In this document: one piece after another, positions 52,326 through 61,086 of the stretch
Numbering within the stretch: the stretch's first letter is position 1
Layout of the letters: every line of letters starts with the position of its first letter
From: Phycisphaerales bacterium
GTDB taxonomy: Bacteria > Planctomycetota > Phycisphaerae > Phycisphaerales > UBA1924
Reading direction: 5' to 3'
Assembly (NCBI GenBank): GCA_022843045.1
Contig: JALHOJ010000002.1
Coordinates: 17,680-81,679 of the forward strand
DNA: 64,000 nt
Notes under the pieces: model-generated
The model's input: the letters and a program-made list of their open reading frames with translations, nothing else
Told to the model about the DNA's origin: nothing
Databases searched by the model: none
Made by a program: the position numbers and the translations under genes

Positions 52326-53608
52326 CGACCGCTCCGCATGACATCCATCTCCCCGCGGCCCTCCGCGGCGAGAACATCAACCTCGCCGCCGGCTCCGGTA
52401 AGGGCTTGGGCACGGGCGTGCTGTTCGTCGGCCTCGTCCTTGCCCTTGCTGGCTTGGGTCTGGGCTTCGCAGGCATGTTCGGCGCAAGCCTCGCGCACGC
52501 CGTCGCGGCCTACCTCGTCGGCGCGATGTCCGTGCTCGCCGTCTGCCTGGGCGCGACCATCTTCATCATGATCTTCCATCTCTTGAACGCCGGCTGGACC
52601 GCAACGGTCCGCCGCCAGTTCGAGAACATCATGAGCTTCCTGCCCTACGCGTGGCTGATGCTCGCGCCAGTGCTGATCCTCGAAATCGCGAAGGACGGCG
52701 TGCTGTTCCACTGGCTGCACGCGGACTTCCAGAACGACTACCTGCTGATCAAGAAGGCCCCGTACTTCTTCGGAGTGGGCACCGAGTTCCCGTACTTCTT
52801 CGTGCTGCGGTACCTCTTCTACGGAGCGTTCTGGTTCTTCGTGACCCGCCGCCTCCTCAACTGGAGCTATGAGCAGGATCGCACGGGCAGCGTCGAGCCC
52901 ACCGCCAAGTCCCGCTTGATGTGCGCATGGGCCCTGCCCCTCACGGCCCTCACCACCGCCTTCGTCGCCTTTGACTTCCTGATGGCGCTGGACTTCAAGT
53001 TCTTCAGCACCATGTGGGGCGTCTACTACTTCGCCGGCGCGGCCTTCAGCAGCATCGCGACCGTCAGCCTGATCTTGAACCTCCTGCTCCGCAAGGGCAA
53101 GCTCCAGGGCGTGGTCACGACCGAGCACTTCCACGATCTTGGCAAGCTCCAGTTCAGCTTCACCGTCTTCTGGGCCTACATCGCCTTCAGCCAGTACTTC
53201 CTGATCTGGTACGCGAACATCCCCGAAGAAACCTCCTTCCTGCTGCACCGCAAGGACTGGGGCTGGAAGGCCCTGGGCGTCTTCCTGATCGTGGGCCACT
53301 TCGTCGCGCCCTTCCTGATCATCCTCTCGCGCCACATCAAGAAGAACCTCACGCTCATGCTCGTCATGTCGCTGTGGTGCCTCTTCGCCCACGTGCTGGA
53401 CATCTTCTGGATCGTCCGCCCGATGGCCTACGCCGAGAACCCTGCGGAATCGCCCGGCTGGGGCGGCGCGCCTCTCGACGTGATCGCGATCCTGGGCTGC
53501 ATCCTCATCTTCGTCGGCTATCTCATCCAGAAGGTCGCCAGCGGCCCACTGGTCGCGGTCCACGATCCCTACATGCACGAAGGCCTCGAGCACAAGAACT
53601 ACGTTTGA
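52322..53608 (+). CDS. actF: Alternative complex III subunit F (ActC paralog)
   Basis: 428 residues from the GTG at 52322, which overlaps the actE stop. The start fits the known ActF beginning (short soluble N-terminus then TM1 at LFVGLVLALAGLGLGFAG). About ten membrane segments are visible, including LPYAWLMLAPVLIL, HFVAPFLIILSR and LDVIAILGCILIFVGYLI. ActF resembles ActC but lacks its quinone-site residues and is thought to form part of a proton path in the complex. Confidence 0.94.
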   Translation: MTTAPHDIHLPAALRGENINLAAGSGKGLGTGVLFVGLVLALAGLGLGFAGMFGASLAHAVAAYLVGAMSVLAVCLGATIFIMIFHLLNAGWTATVRRQFENIMSFLPYAWLMLAPVLILEIAKDGVLFHWLHADFQNDYLLIKKAPYFFGVGTEFPYFFVLRYLFYGAFWFFVTRRLLNWSYEQDRTGSVEPTAKSRLMCAWALPLTALTTAFVAFDFLMALDFKFFSTMWGVYYFAGAAFSSIATVSLILNLLLRKGKLQGVVTTEHFHDLGKLQFSFTVFWAYIAFSQYFLIWYANIPEETSFLLHRKDWGWKALGVFLIVGHFVAPFLIILSRHIKKNLTLMLVMSLWCLFAHVLDIFWIVRPMAYAENPAESPGWGGAPLDVIAILGCILIFVGYLIQKVASGPLVAVHDPYMHEGLEHKNYV

Positions 53609-53707
53609 CCCCTATCTGTGCAGCCGGAAGGCGGCCCGGTGAAACCTTGGACCTAGTTTGGGGTGATCCGGAATATCGTTGAACAGTAATCTGTCCCGTT
53701 CGCCAGT

Positions 53708-53733
53708 ACGAAACGCAACCGTGAGGGAGCGTC
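53708..53733 (+). repeat. Dispersed hairpin family A copy (before the unknown membrane gene)
   Basis: Stem ACGC/GCGT with loop AACCGTGAGGGA. This 26-base stretch is identical at 24 positions to 26276-26301 inside the methyltransferase gene. It ends seven bases before the next ATG. Confidence 0.8.
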
Positions 53734-53740
53734 AACCACT

Positions 53741-54205
53741 ATGGAAGACCACAAGCACATCATCCCGCGAGACATGGGCGCCCACGCCGCCGCGGGCCAC
53801 GCGCCCGAGCAAGCCGACGAGTGGCACCACCACGCCGCCCAGGAAGGCGAGCCCCAGGGCGAGCACACCGCGCAGGTGAACCCCATTCACCTCGTCAAGT
53901 GGCTGGTGGCGATCGTGATCGCCGTCGTCGTCGTCGTCTTTGCACTGGCCAAGCTCACGGAGATGAAGGTGACGCAGCTCCGCGCTGAGAAGGTGGAGAT
54001 CGACTTCGCCTCAGACTATCTCACCAAGCGCTCCCAGGTCGAGGCCGAACTGGGCATGACTGGCCAGCGCCAGTACGTGCCCCTCTCGGGCAGCGCAGTG
54101 AAGATCCCCATCGACGATGCGATGGTGAAGGTGCTGGGCACGTACTCAGGCGGCGAGCGTTCGCTCAAGGACTCGCTGCCGCCCACGCACTCGCCACTCA
54201 AGTGA
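53741..54205 (+). CDS. Hypothetical single-span membrane protein of the respiratory operon
   Basis: 154 residues. A His-rich soluble N-terminus (EWHHHAAQEGE) is followed by one membrane segment (VKWLVAIVIAVVVVVFALA, about 52-70) and a periplasmic domain of about 80 residues (MKVTQLRAEKVEIDF, VPLSGSAVKIPIDDAM). The latter ends with a short Pro-rich tail. It lies between actF and sco, so a role in assembling or stabilising alternative complex III or the oxidase is likely. No family was recognised. The hairpin just upstream may control its expression. Confidence 0.75.
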   Translation: MEDHKHIIPRDMGAHAAAGHAPEQADEWHHHAAQEGEPQGEHTAQVNPIHLVKWLVAIVIAVVVVVFALAKLTEMKVTQLRAEKVEIDFASDYLTKRSQVEAELGMTGQRQYVPLSGSAVKIPIDDAMVKVLGTYSGGERSLKDSLPPTHSPLK

Positions 54206-54244
54206 CCAAGCTCAAGTAGTGATTTCGCCAGACGTGATGGAACG

Positions 54245-55312
54245 ATGACGACCCGCCGCTCGACCAACTCCGCCCGCCGCACCGCGATCCTCGCGGGCGT
54301 CGCGGCGTGCGCGATGCCGCTCTTCGCCCTCGCACAGCAGCCAGCGACCGAAGCTCCGGCGAAGCAGCCCGCCGACGCCGGTCTCATCATCGAAGAGCGT
54401 GCCAGCGGCGTGGACGAAGTCGTCGCGGCTCCTGAGAGCGTCGATCCTTCCAAAGTGCCCTACGAAGCCCGCGGGCTCGACGTTGAGGAGAAGGTCGGCT
54501 CTCGCCTGCCGATGGACCTGCAGTTCACCAACGCCGAGGGCAAGCTCGTCGCGCTGGATGACTACTTCGACGACGAAAACGGCGGGAAAACGCCCGGTGC
54601 CAAGCCCGCCGTGATCGTGATGGCGTACTACCACTGTCCTGTGGTCTGCAAGACGCTGATCGACAAGCTCGTCCAGACGCTCAACGGTGTCAACTACGTG
54701 CCCGGTCAGGAGTACAACCTCCTGGTCTTCAGCTTCGACCCCAAGGAAGACGCTCGTTCCGCGAACGTCGCCAAGGAGCTGTACGTCGGCCAGTACAACG
54801 GCGATGAAAAGGCCGCGCAGGAAGGCTTCCAGTTCCACGTCGGCACCGCGACCGCCTCGCGCACCCTCGCCGACTCGCTGGGCTTCCGATACAAGTTCCT
54901 GACTGACACGGGCGAGTTCAGCCACCCCGTCGTCGTCTTCCTCGCCACGCCCGAAGGCCGCGTCAGCCGTTACCTGTACGGGTACGAGCAGGCCCCGCGC
55001 GACATGCGCCTTGCCATCATGGAAGCCAGTGAGGGCAAGCTCGTCCGCACCATCGGCGAGCGCCTCATGAACTTCTGCTACATGTACGACCCCACCCGCG
55101 GCACGTACACGCTCCAGGCCTTCCGCGTCATGCAGATCGGCGGGGCCTTGAGCCTCGTGCTGCTGAGCGCGCTCGTGGGCGGACTGCTGCTCTACGAACG
55201 CTCCCGCAAGCGAGCGGGGGGGGCCGGCAAGGCCGATGGCGGTGGGGGAGGTTCCTCCCCGCCCCTCGCCAACAAGCCCCCAGCACCCCGATCAACTCCC
55301 GCAACCAGTTAG
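54245..55312 (+). CDS. sco: SCO1/SenC/PrrC family copper chaperone
   Basis: Delivers copper to the CuA site of oxidase subunit II. 355 residues with an N-terminal signal (LAGVAACAMPLFALAQQ), a long linker, then the thioredoxin-like domain with the copper motif YYHCPVVC (CxxxC) and the distal histidine in FSHPVVVFL. A C-terminal membrane segment (GALSLVLLSALVGGLLLYE) and a Gly/Pro-rich tail make it longer than usual SCO proteins (about 200). The position directly before coxB supports the function. A run of eight G near 55216 in the tail is a possible slippage site. Confidence 0.93.
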   Translation: MTTRRSTNSARRTAILAGVAACAMPLFALAQQPATEAPAKQPADAGLIIEERASGVDEVVAAPESVDPSKVPYEARGLDVEEKVGSRLPMDLQFTNAEGKLVALDDYFDDENGGKTPGAKPAVIVMAYYHCPVVCKTLIDKLVQTLNGVNYVPGQEYNLLVFSFDPKEDARSANVAKELYVGQYNGDEKAAQEGFQFHVGTATASRTLADSLGFRYKFLTDTGEFSHPVVVFLATPEGRVSRYLYGYEQAPRDMRLAIMEASEGKLVRTIGERLMNFCYMYDPTRGTYTLQAFRVMQIGGALSLVLLSALVGGLLLYERSRKRAGGAGKADGGGGGSSPPLANKPPAPRSTPATS

Positions 55313-55321
55313 CGCTCAACA

Positions 55322-55390
55322 CCAGCCTTCATCCCCCGTTCCCCGTTCCCCCGTTCCCTGTTCCCCGCTCCCCGTTCCCCTCCTCCCCCC
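55322..55390 (+). repeat. C-rich CCCCGTT repeat leader before coxB
   Basis: Degenerate repeats of CCCCGTT/CCCCGCT words run up to the coxB start codon. There are almost no purines and no Shine-Dalgarno site. Confidence 0.65.
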
Positions 55391-56629
55391 ATGCTCACCA
55401 CCTTCCTCAGCCTGACGACTGCCACGCTCGCCAGCACCGCCGACGGCGAACCCGGATTCTGGTTCAAGACCTGGCTGGGCGAGCCCACCCGCAGCCCCGT
55501 CGCGGGCCACAGCGACTCGGCGTTCATGTACATCTGGTGGTTCTGCGTCGTCTGGTTCATCTTCCTGATGGGCCTGATGTTCTACTTCGTCATCGCCTTC
55601 CGGCGCAAGCCCGGCAAGATCGCCCCGCGCAGCCGCGACCACAATTCCAAGCTGGAGATCTTCTGGACCATCGTCCCGACGCTCATGCTCGTCCACATCT
55701 TCTGGATCGGCTTCGAAGGCTACATGGAAAAGGTGACGCCCCCGGGCAACGCCATGGAGCTCAAGCTCACCGGCTACAAGTGGTCTTGGGACATGGAATA
55801 TCCGGGCGGAGTCGTGGTCAACCGCGGCACATCCGCCGGCAAGGTCGCGACAGATGCCGCTGAGACGGTGCCGATCTTCTACATCCCAGCCGACACCCCC
55901 ATCCGCCTGCGCATGAACTCCACGGACGTGATGCACGCGTTCTGGATTCCCAACTTCCGCATCAAGAGCGACCTCATCCCCAACCGCTACACCGGTTTGT
56001 GGTTCCAGGCTTCGCTGCCCGCGAGCGGCCCGACCATCAAGTATCACTTGAAGAGCAAGGCCGAAGAAAACCTCAAGGCCGATCCCAATAGCACGTTCAG
56101 CGAAGCGCTCGCGGGCGAACCCTACGAAGATCACTGGATCTTCTGCGCCGAGTATTGCGGCACGGGCCACAGCGAAATGGCCGGCATTATCCGCGTCGTT
56201 TCAGCTGGCACGTACAAGAAGTGGCTCGCCGACCAGGCCAACCCCTCAACGCTCAGCCCCGCCGAGCGCGGTGCCCGCATCTACAAGGCCCGCTGCATCT
56301 CCTGCCACAGCGTCGACGGCAGCAGCGGCACCGGCCCCACCTGGAAGAACATGTATGGGTACCCCTTCGCGCACACGGATGGCACCAGCCACGTGAACGA
56401 CGACCAGCACATCGCCGAAGCGATCCGCTACCCCAACAAGCACATCCGCGCCGACTACCCCGCGGGCGGCATGTCCGCCTTCCCCGAAAGCCTGCTCAGC
56501 AATAAGCAAGTTGAGTACGTGATCGAGTACATGAAGACACTCTCCGACAAGGCCCCCGCAACCACGCCCGAAGAGACCCAGAAGCCCGCCGAGCCTGCAG
56601 GGGCAGCGACCCCGGCGGAGAAGAAGTAA
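55391..56629 (+). CDS. coxB: Cytochrome c oxidase subunit II with fused cytochrome c (caa3-type)
   Basis: 412 residues. A short N-terminal extension is followed by two membrane segments (about 52-73 and 95-115). The CuA domain has HAFWIPNF, CAEYCGTGHSEM (two Cys, Met, His). A C-terminal cytochrome c domain follows with CISCH (about 300) and a distal Met near the end. The fused heme identifies a caa3-type oxidase that accepts electrons directly. The start is the ATG after the C-rich leader. Hydrophobic residues 3-13 may be a signal peptide. Confidence 0.95.
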   Translation: MLTTFLSLTTATLASTADGEPGFWFKTWLGEPTRSPVAGHSDSAFMYIWWFCVVWFIFLMGLMFYFVIAFRRKPGKIAPRSRDHNSKLEIFWTIVPTLMLVHIFWIGFEGYMEKVTPPGNAMELKLTGYKWSWDMEYPGGVVVNRGTSAGKVATDAAETVPIFYIPADTPIRLRMNSTDVMHAFWIPNFRIKSDLIPNRYTGLWFQASLPASGPTIKYHLKSKAEENLKADPNSTFSEALAGEPYEDHWIFCAEYCGTGHSEMAGIIRVVSAGTYKKWLADQANPSTLSPAERGARIYKARCISCHSVDGSSGTGPTWKNMYGYPFAHTDGTSHVNDDQHIAEAIRYPNKHIRADYPAGGMSAFPESLLSNKQVEYVIEYMKTLSDKAPATTPEETQKPAEPAGAATPAEKK

Positions 56630-56728
56630 GCCAGTAGTCCCAATCACAATCCCCGCACGCTTCCAAACGCGTGCACTCAGCACAGACCACACAGGAACCC
56701 GATACCACGGACAGTTCCGGAGCGACAC

Positions 56729-58489
56729 ATGGGCAGCGCAGCACACAATCACGATCATGGCCACGGCCACGGCAGCTACCTGACTCCCAAGGGCGGCTTC
56801 ATGACCACCGTCTTCGATTGGGCGACCACCGTCGACCACAAGAAGATCGGCGTCATGTACCTCTTCGCCATCCTCTTCATGTTCTTCCTGGGCGGCCTCG
56901 CAGCCATCGCCGTCCGCGTCGAGTTGCTCGAGCCGGTCCGCGTCGCAGCCGACGGCGTGATCACGGGCCAGCTCTTCGCCCCCGCCGACCAAAAGGCCGT
57001 CGGCCCCGGCAACGAAATCTACAACCGCCTCTTCACCCTCCACGGCGCGATCATGGTCTTCATGGTGATCGTCCCCAGCATCCCCGCCAGCCTGGGCAAC
57101 TTCTTCCTGCCCCTCATGCTCGGTGCCAAGGACGTGGCCTTCCCCAGACTCAACCTCCTAAGTTGGTACATCTACGTCATTGGCTCGATCTTCGCCGTGT
57201 CGTCGATCATCCTGGGAGGCGTCGACACCGGCTGGACGTTCTACACGCCCTATTCAACCACAACCGGCAACGAATTCGGCCGCGTCATCTTCATGGTGAT
57301 GGGCGCGTTCATCCTCGGCTTCAGCTCGATCCTGACGGGCCTCAACTTCATCGTCACGGTGCACAAGCTCCGCGCCCCGGGCATGGGGTGGTTTGACATG
57401 CCCCTCTTCGTCTGGGCCGTCTACTCCAGCGCGATCATCCAGGTCCTCGCCACCCCCGTCATCGGCATCACCCTCCTCCTCCTCACCTTCGAACGCGTCT
57501 TCAACGTCGGCATCTTCGATCCCAAGCTGGGCGGCGACCCCGTCCTCTTCCAGCACTTCTTCTGGTTCTACAGCCACCCCGTCGTGTACGTGATGATCCT
57601 GCCAGGCATGGGCATCATCAGCGACGTCCTCAGCGTCCACAGCCAGAAGAAGATATTCGGCTACCGCGCGATCGCCTACTCCTCGCTGGGCATCGCCGCC
57701 GTCTCGTTCATCGTGTGGGGCCACCACATGTTCACGAGCATGAGCGAAGTCGCGGGCGTCGTCTTCAGCGGCCTGACCTTCCTCGTCGCCATTCCCACCG
57801 CCGTCAAGGTCTTCAACTGGATCAGCACGCTGTACAAGGGCTCCATCGCCCTTACGACGCCGATGCTCTACGGCCTGATCTTCCTGTTCCTCTTCTCCAT
57901 CGGCGGCCTGACGGGCCTGCCCCTTGGCACCCTCAGCACCGACCTCCACTTGCACGACAGCTACTTCGTCGTCGCCCACTTCCACTACGTGATGATGGGC
58001 GGCACGATCATGGCCCTGCTCGCCGGCATGCACCACTGGTGGCCCAAGATGTTCGGCCGCATGTACAACGAGTTCTGGGCCAAGGTCGGCGCGATCACCG
58101 TCTTCGTCGGTTTCAACCTCACGTTCTTCACCCAGTTCTTCCTGGGCACGCAAGGCATGCCCCGCCGGTATGCCAGCTACATCGACGAGTTCCAGATTTA
58201 CCACCAGATCAGCACGCTCGGCTCGCTGATCCTCTTCCTTGGCTTCGTGATCCACTTCTTCGTCTTCGTCGCCAGCCTCGCGAGCGGTCGCAAGGCCGAG
58301 CAGAACCCCTGGGGCGGCCTGACGATGGAATGGGAAGCCGCCAGCCCGCCCACCGAGCACAACTTCGATCACGAGCCCCTCTGCAAGCACGGCCCGTACG
58401 ACTACGACACCACCGTGCCGCCAGGCTGGGACCCCAAGGACTACCCCATCCCTGCCGAGAACCTCAAGGCGGCCAAGGAAGCGCACTAA
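56729..58489 (+). CDS. coxA: Cytochrome c oxidase subunit I, A2-type
   Basis: Catalytic heme a/a3-CuB subunit. 586 residues with 12 membrane segments. Heme a ligands: [10 protein letters not shown] and HFHYVMMGG. The CuB region reads [16 protein letters not shown], with the Tyr crosslinked to His and no Glu in HPxVY. That YSHPxVY motif marks the A2 subfamily, which lacks the D-channel glutamate and uses Tyr-Ser instead. CuB histidines are in WGHHMFTSM. The K channel appears present. It follows coxB and precedes coxC in the usual order. Confidence 0.96.
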   Translation: MGSAAHNHDHGHGHGSYLTPKGGFMTTVFDWATTVDHKKIGVMYLFAILFMFFLGGLAAIAVRVELLEPVRVAADGVITGQLFAPADQKAVGPGNEIYNRLFTLHGAIMVFMVIVPSIPASLGNFFLPLMLGAKDVAFPRLNLLSWYIYVIGSIFAVSSIILGGVDTGWTFYTPYSTTTGNEFGRVIFMVMGAFILGFSSILTGLNFIVTVHKLRAPGMGWFDMPLFVWAVYSSAIIQVLATPVIGITLLLLTFERVFNVGIFDPKLGGDPVLFQHFFWFYSHPVVYVMILPGMGIISDVLSVHSQKKIFGYRAIAYSSLGIAAVSFIVWGHHMFTSMSEVAGVVFSGLTFLVAIPTAVKVFNWISTLYKGSIALTTPMLYGLIFLFLFSIGGLTGLPLGTLSTDLHLHDSYFVVAHFHYVMMGGTIMALLAGMHHWWPKMFGRMYNEFWAKVGAITVFVGFNLTFFTQFFLGTQGMPRRYASYIDEFQIYHQISTLGSLILFLGFVIHFFVFVASLASGRKAEQNPWGGLTMEWEAASPPTEHNFDHEPLCKHGPYDYDTTVPPGWDPKDYPIPAENLKAAKEAH

Positions 58490-58492
58490 CTC

Positions 58493-58535
58493 AAGCAGCC
58501 CGACCGCACAAGCAGCCCGACCGTAAGGGAGGGCT
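58493..58535 (+). repeat. Hairpin family A copy with a tandem half-copy (coxA-coxC gap)
   Basis: Full copy at 58514-58535: stem AGCCC/GGGCT with loop GACCGTAAGGGA. A 14-base direct repeat, AAGCAGCCCGACCG, occurs at 58493 and 58510, so the 5' half is duplicated. Confidence 0.8.
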
Positions 58536-58589
58536 TGGCCCACCCAACGACACCCGCTCTTGCCTTTCGACTCTCACACGGCTTCACCC

Positions 58590-59378
58590 ATGACCACGAT
58601 GCCCTCCAACAAGCCCGGCGCCAGCGACCTGCTCCCCCTGTGGGCTCGCTACCGCCACGGCCACCACTGGCGCACCAAGGACGAAGAGTTTGACGCCTGC
58701 AAGCTGGGCTTCTGGCTCTTCCTCACCACCGAAGTGCTGCTCTTCGCCGGCATCTTCGTGGCCTACGCCATCTTCCGCGCCAAGTTCCCCGAGGCATGGG
58801 CCGAGGGCAGCAAGTCGCTGGACTGGAAGATCGGCGGCTTCAACACCGTGGTCCTGCTCATCAGCAGCTACACCATGGCCCTCTCGATTTACTGCTTCCA
58901 GACCGACCAGATCAAGCGGGCCCAGCGCCTCCTGCTGATCACCTTCTTCTGCGGCCTGGCCTTCCTCGTCATCAAGCTTGGCTTTGAGTACATGCCCAAG
59001 TGGACCGGCTACTTCATGGCGTTTGATCCCGCCTTGAGCCACTACTCCGCCAACATCGATTCCTCCAAGGCGATGCTGGGCGGCCTGCTCCAGTTCGTCG
59101 AGGGCTACGGCGGAAAGGCCCCAGGCACCTGGTTCAACTACGCCTTCGCCGAGAGCAAGCAGGTCCCGCTCTGGTGGAGCGTCTACTACTCCGGCACCGC
59201 CATCCACGCCCTCCACGTTGTCATCGGCATGGCCATGATCGCCCGCGCCTACGTCCGCTCCTTCAAGGGCCACTACGGCAGCGGCCACTACACCTACGTC
59301 GAAATCACCGGCCTCTACTGGCACTTGGTCGACTTGGTCTGGATCTTCCTCTTCCCCTTGCTGTACCTCATCCACTAA
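58590..59378 (+). CDS. coxC: Cytochrome c oxidase subunit III
   Basis: 262 residues from the ATG at 58590 (a TTG at 58560 is less likely). Membrane segments include LGFWLFLTTEVLLFAGIFVAY, LLISSYTMALSIYCF, LITFFCGLAFLVIKL, SVYYSGTAIHALHVVIGM and WHLVDLVWIFLFPLLYL (written here without their linkers). The WHxVDxVWIxLF end and the TEVxxFAG motif are typical of CoxC. A hairpin of family C begins at the base after the stop. Confidence 0.95.
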   Translation: MTTMPSNKPGASDLLPLWARYRHGHHWRTKDEEFDACKLGFWLFLTTEVLLFAGIFVAYAIFRAKFPEAWAEGSKSLDWKIGGFNTVVLLISSYTMALSIYCFQTDQIKRAQRLLLITFFCGLAFLVIKLGFEYMPKWTGYFMAFDPALSHYSANIDSSKAMLGGLLQFVEGYGGKAPGTWFNYAFAESKQVPLWWSVYYSGTAIHALHVVIGMAMIARAYVRSFKGHYGSGHYTYVEITGLYWHLVDLVWIFLFPLLYLIH

Positions 59379-59402
59379 GTGAGCCGGGGCGTGCCGCCCC
59401 GC
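59379..59402 (+). repeat. Palindrome family C copy (coxC-coxD gap)
   Basis: Perfect 7-bp stem CGGGGCG/CGCCCCG with a 3-base loop TGC, preceded by GTGAGC. The complement of 17196-17219 inside miaB matches it at 22 of 24 bases. Confidence 0.8.
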
Positions 59403-59474
59403 ACGATCCCACCTTCAACGCCCCTTCCCATTCTCCCCTCTCGTTTCTCCCTTCTCCGCTCCCCCGAGGCTCCC

Positions 59475-60179
59475 ATGGCTTCCCACACCGCCAACCCCGC
59501 CCATCACTTCAACGAAACCGACCCGCACGGCGGCACGCCCCACACGCACGTGATCGTCCCCCCGATCACGCTGCGCCTGATCCTCGCCGCGCTGCTCTTC
59601 TTCACGGTCCTGACCGTCGGGACGGCCCAGCTCGAAGTGGCGATCATGAACTACTTCAACATCCTGCTGCCCGCATGGATCAATGTCGCGGGCGCGATGC
59701 TGATCGCCACCATCAAGGCCGTGCTGGTGATGGCCTACTTCATGCAGCTCCGCTACGACAACCCCATGAACACCATCGCGATGCTCTTCTGCTTCGTGGC
59801 GGTGGGCCTGTTCCTGATGTTCACCTCCATCGACCTCTTCACCCGCGATCTCGTGTACAAGGAAAAGGGCACGTACGTCGTCGCGGGCGGCACCTACGGC
59901 GGCGACAAGTCCCTCGTCGCTGTTCGTAAGGATGAGTGGATCACCAAGTGGGGCCCCGAGAAGTACGCCAAGCTCAAGGAAGGCCTCAGCCACGGCAAGC
60001 ACGGCGGCCATGGCGCAGCCCACGACGCAGGCCACTCCGCCCAGCAATCCCGTGACGCCCAAGGCCCCACCGGCGCGCTCAACACCGCCCCCGAGAAGCA
60101 CGATGACCACGGCGGCGCCCACGCCCAACCCAAGGGCGAAAAGCCCGCCGCGGATGCCCACGGCGACACCAAGCACTAA
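59475..60179 (+). CDS. coxD: Cytochrome c oxidase subunit IV family protein
   Basis: 234 residues from the ATG at 59475. Three membrane segments (about 33-55, 67-88, 96-116) carry the prokaryotic subunit IV pattern: ILAALLFFTVLTVGTAQLE, IATIKAVLVMAYFMQLRYD and MLFCFVAVGLFLMFTSID. About 120 residues of soluble, His/Gly/Lys-rich tail follow, which is much longer than usual for this subunit (total about 100). The tail is low-complexity and its role is unknown. A pyrimidine-rich leader (59404-59474) precedes the start. Confidence 0.9.
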   Translation: MASHTANPAHHFNETDPHGGTPHTHVIVPPITLRLILAALLFFTVLTVGTAQLEVAIMNYFNILLPAWINVAGAMLIATIKAVLVMAYFMQLRYDNPMNTIAMLFCFVAVGLFLMFTSIDLFTRDLVYKEKGTYVVAGGTYGGDKSLVAVRKDEWITKWGPEKYAKLKEGLSHGKHGGHGAAHDAGHSAQQSRDAQGPTGALNTAPEKHDDHGGAHAQPKGEKPAADAHGDTKH

Positions 60180-60219
60180 CTGAACGGATCGACGATTGTC
60201 CACGCTCGCAACCGGCCCG

Positions 60220-61086
60220 ATGCCCACTACCCCAACCACCCCCGCCCCCGCCAGCGGCCCCGCGCCCGCGGCACAGCGGATCGCGTGGTTCGCGGCTGCC
60301 CTCGTCGCTCTGGTCGTCATGCTCGTGTCCATTCGCGTCATGATGCAGCGCATCAGCGCGTTCCACCACGACAACCCGCGCCGGATCTTCGCCTTCCGCG
60401 AAGTCATCACAGACCGTTTTAACTACGCCGGGCGCGAAGTCGCCATCCAGCGCGAAACCCCCGCAACCGAACACGCCAAGGAAGCCGCGCAGTCCGGCGC
60501 ACAGTTCCTCGTCCTCAGCTACGGCGACGCGACCGATCGCATCAAAGTCGAAATCCCCAACACCAACACGCCCGGCCGAGACCTCCTGCCAGGCCTCAAG
60601 CCCTACGAAGACTGGTTCAAGGTCTTCCGCATGGCCAACACCAATGGCCAATCGCCCCAGACCTTCCTCGCCGGCCTCGACGCAGGCGCAATCCCCGATC
60701 GCCTCGTGATCGTCACGCGAATCCCCTTCCCAGGCAGCGACCCCGCCACCTGGGGCAGCGTCTGGAAGAAGGACTGGCAGTTTGACTTCCGCGAGCTCAT
60801 GCCCGACGGCCGCATCGAACGCTACGAACGCCTCAACTACCCGACCGCCCGCGGCATTCGCAAGCCCAAGCCGGGCGAACTGCACGAAAACACCTGGCAG
60901 TTCCAGGCCGCCCTGCAGATGATGCCCCAGGCCGGCCAGATCGGCCCCACCCACAACTTCTTCAACAACGGCATCGCCGCCGCCGGCTGGACGATTCCCG
61001 CCGCGGCCTTCTCAGGCCTGATCGTCTGCATCTCGCTCGCGTTCGGGTTCGCTCCCAAGCGTCGCACCCACCAAACGCGCCCGTAA
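60220..61086 (+). CDS. Hypothetical membrane protein ending the oxidase operon
   Basis: 288 residues from the ATG at 60220; a TTG at 60196 would add eight. One membrane segment (WFAAALVALVVMLVSIRVMM, about 22-41) anchors a large extracytoplasmic domain, and a second (TIPAAAFSGLIVCISLAFGF) lies near the C-terminus. The domain contains AGREVAIQRETPATEHAKE and FELMPDGRIERYERLNYP-like strands (written FRELMPDGRIERYERL). No family was recognised. Its stop codon TAA (61084-61086) is part of a family A hairpin. The position suggests a role in oxidase assembly. Confidence 0.75.
   Translation: MPTTPTTPAPASGPAPAAQRIAWFAAALVALVVMLVSIRVMMQRISAFHHDNPRRIFAFREVITDRFNYAGREVAIQRETPATEHAKEAAQSGAQFLVLSYGDATDRIKVEIPNTNTPGRDLLPGLKPYEDWFKVFRMANTNGQSPQTFLAGLDAGAIPDRLVIVTRIPFPGSDPATWGSVWKKDWQFDFRELMPDGRIERYERLNYPTARGIRKPKPGELHENTWQFQAALQMMPQAGQIGPTHNFFNNGIAAAGWTIPAAAFSGLIVCISLAFGFAPKRRTHQTRP

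Noticed and set aside
55210..55225. Run of eight G in the sco gene as a frameshift
   Set aside because: The frame is intact before and after it and lies in a non-conserved tail. Kept only as a possible slippage site.
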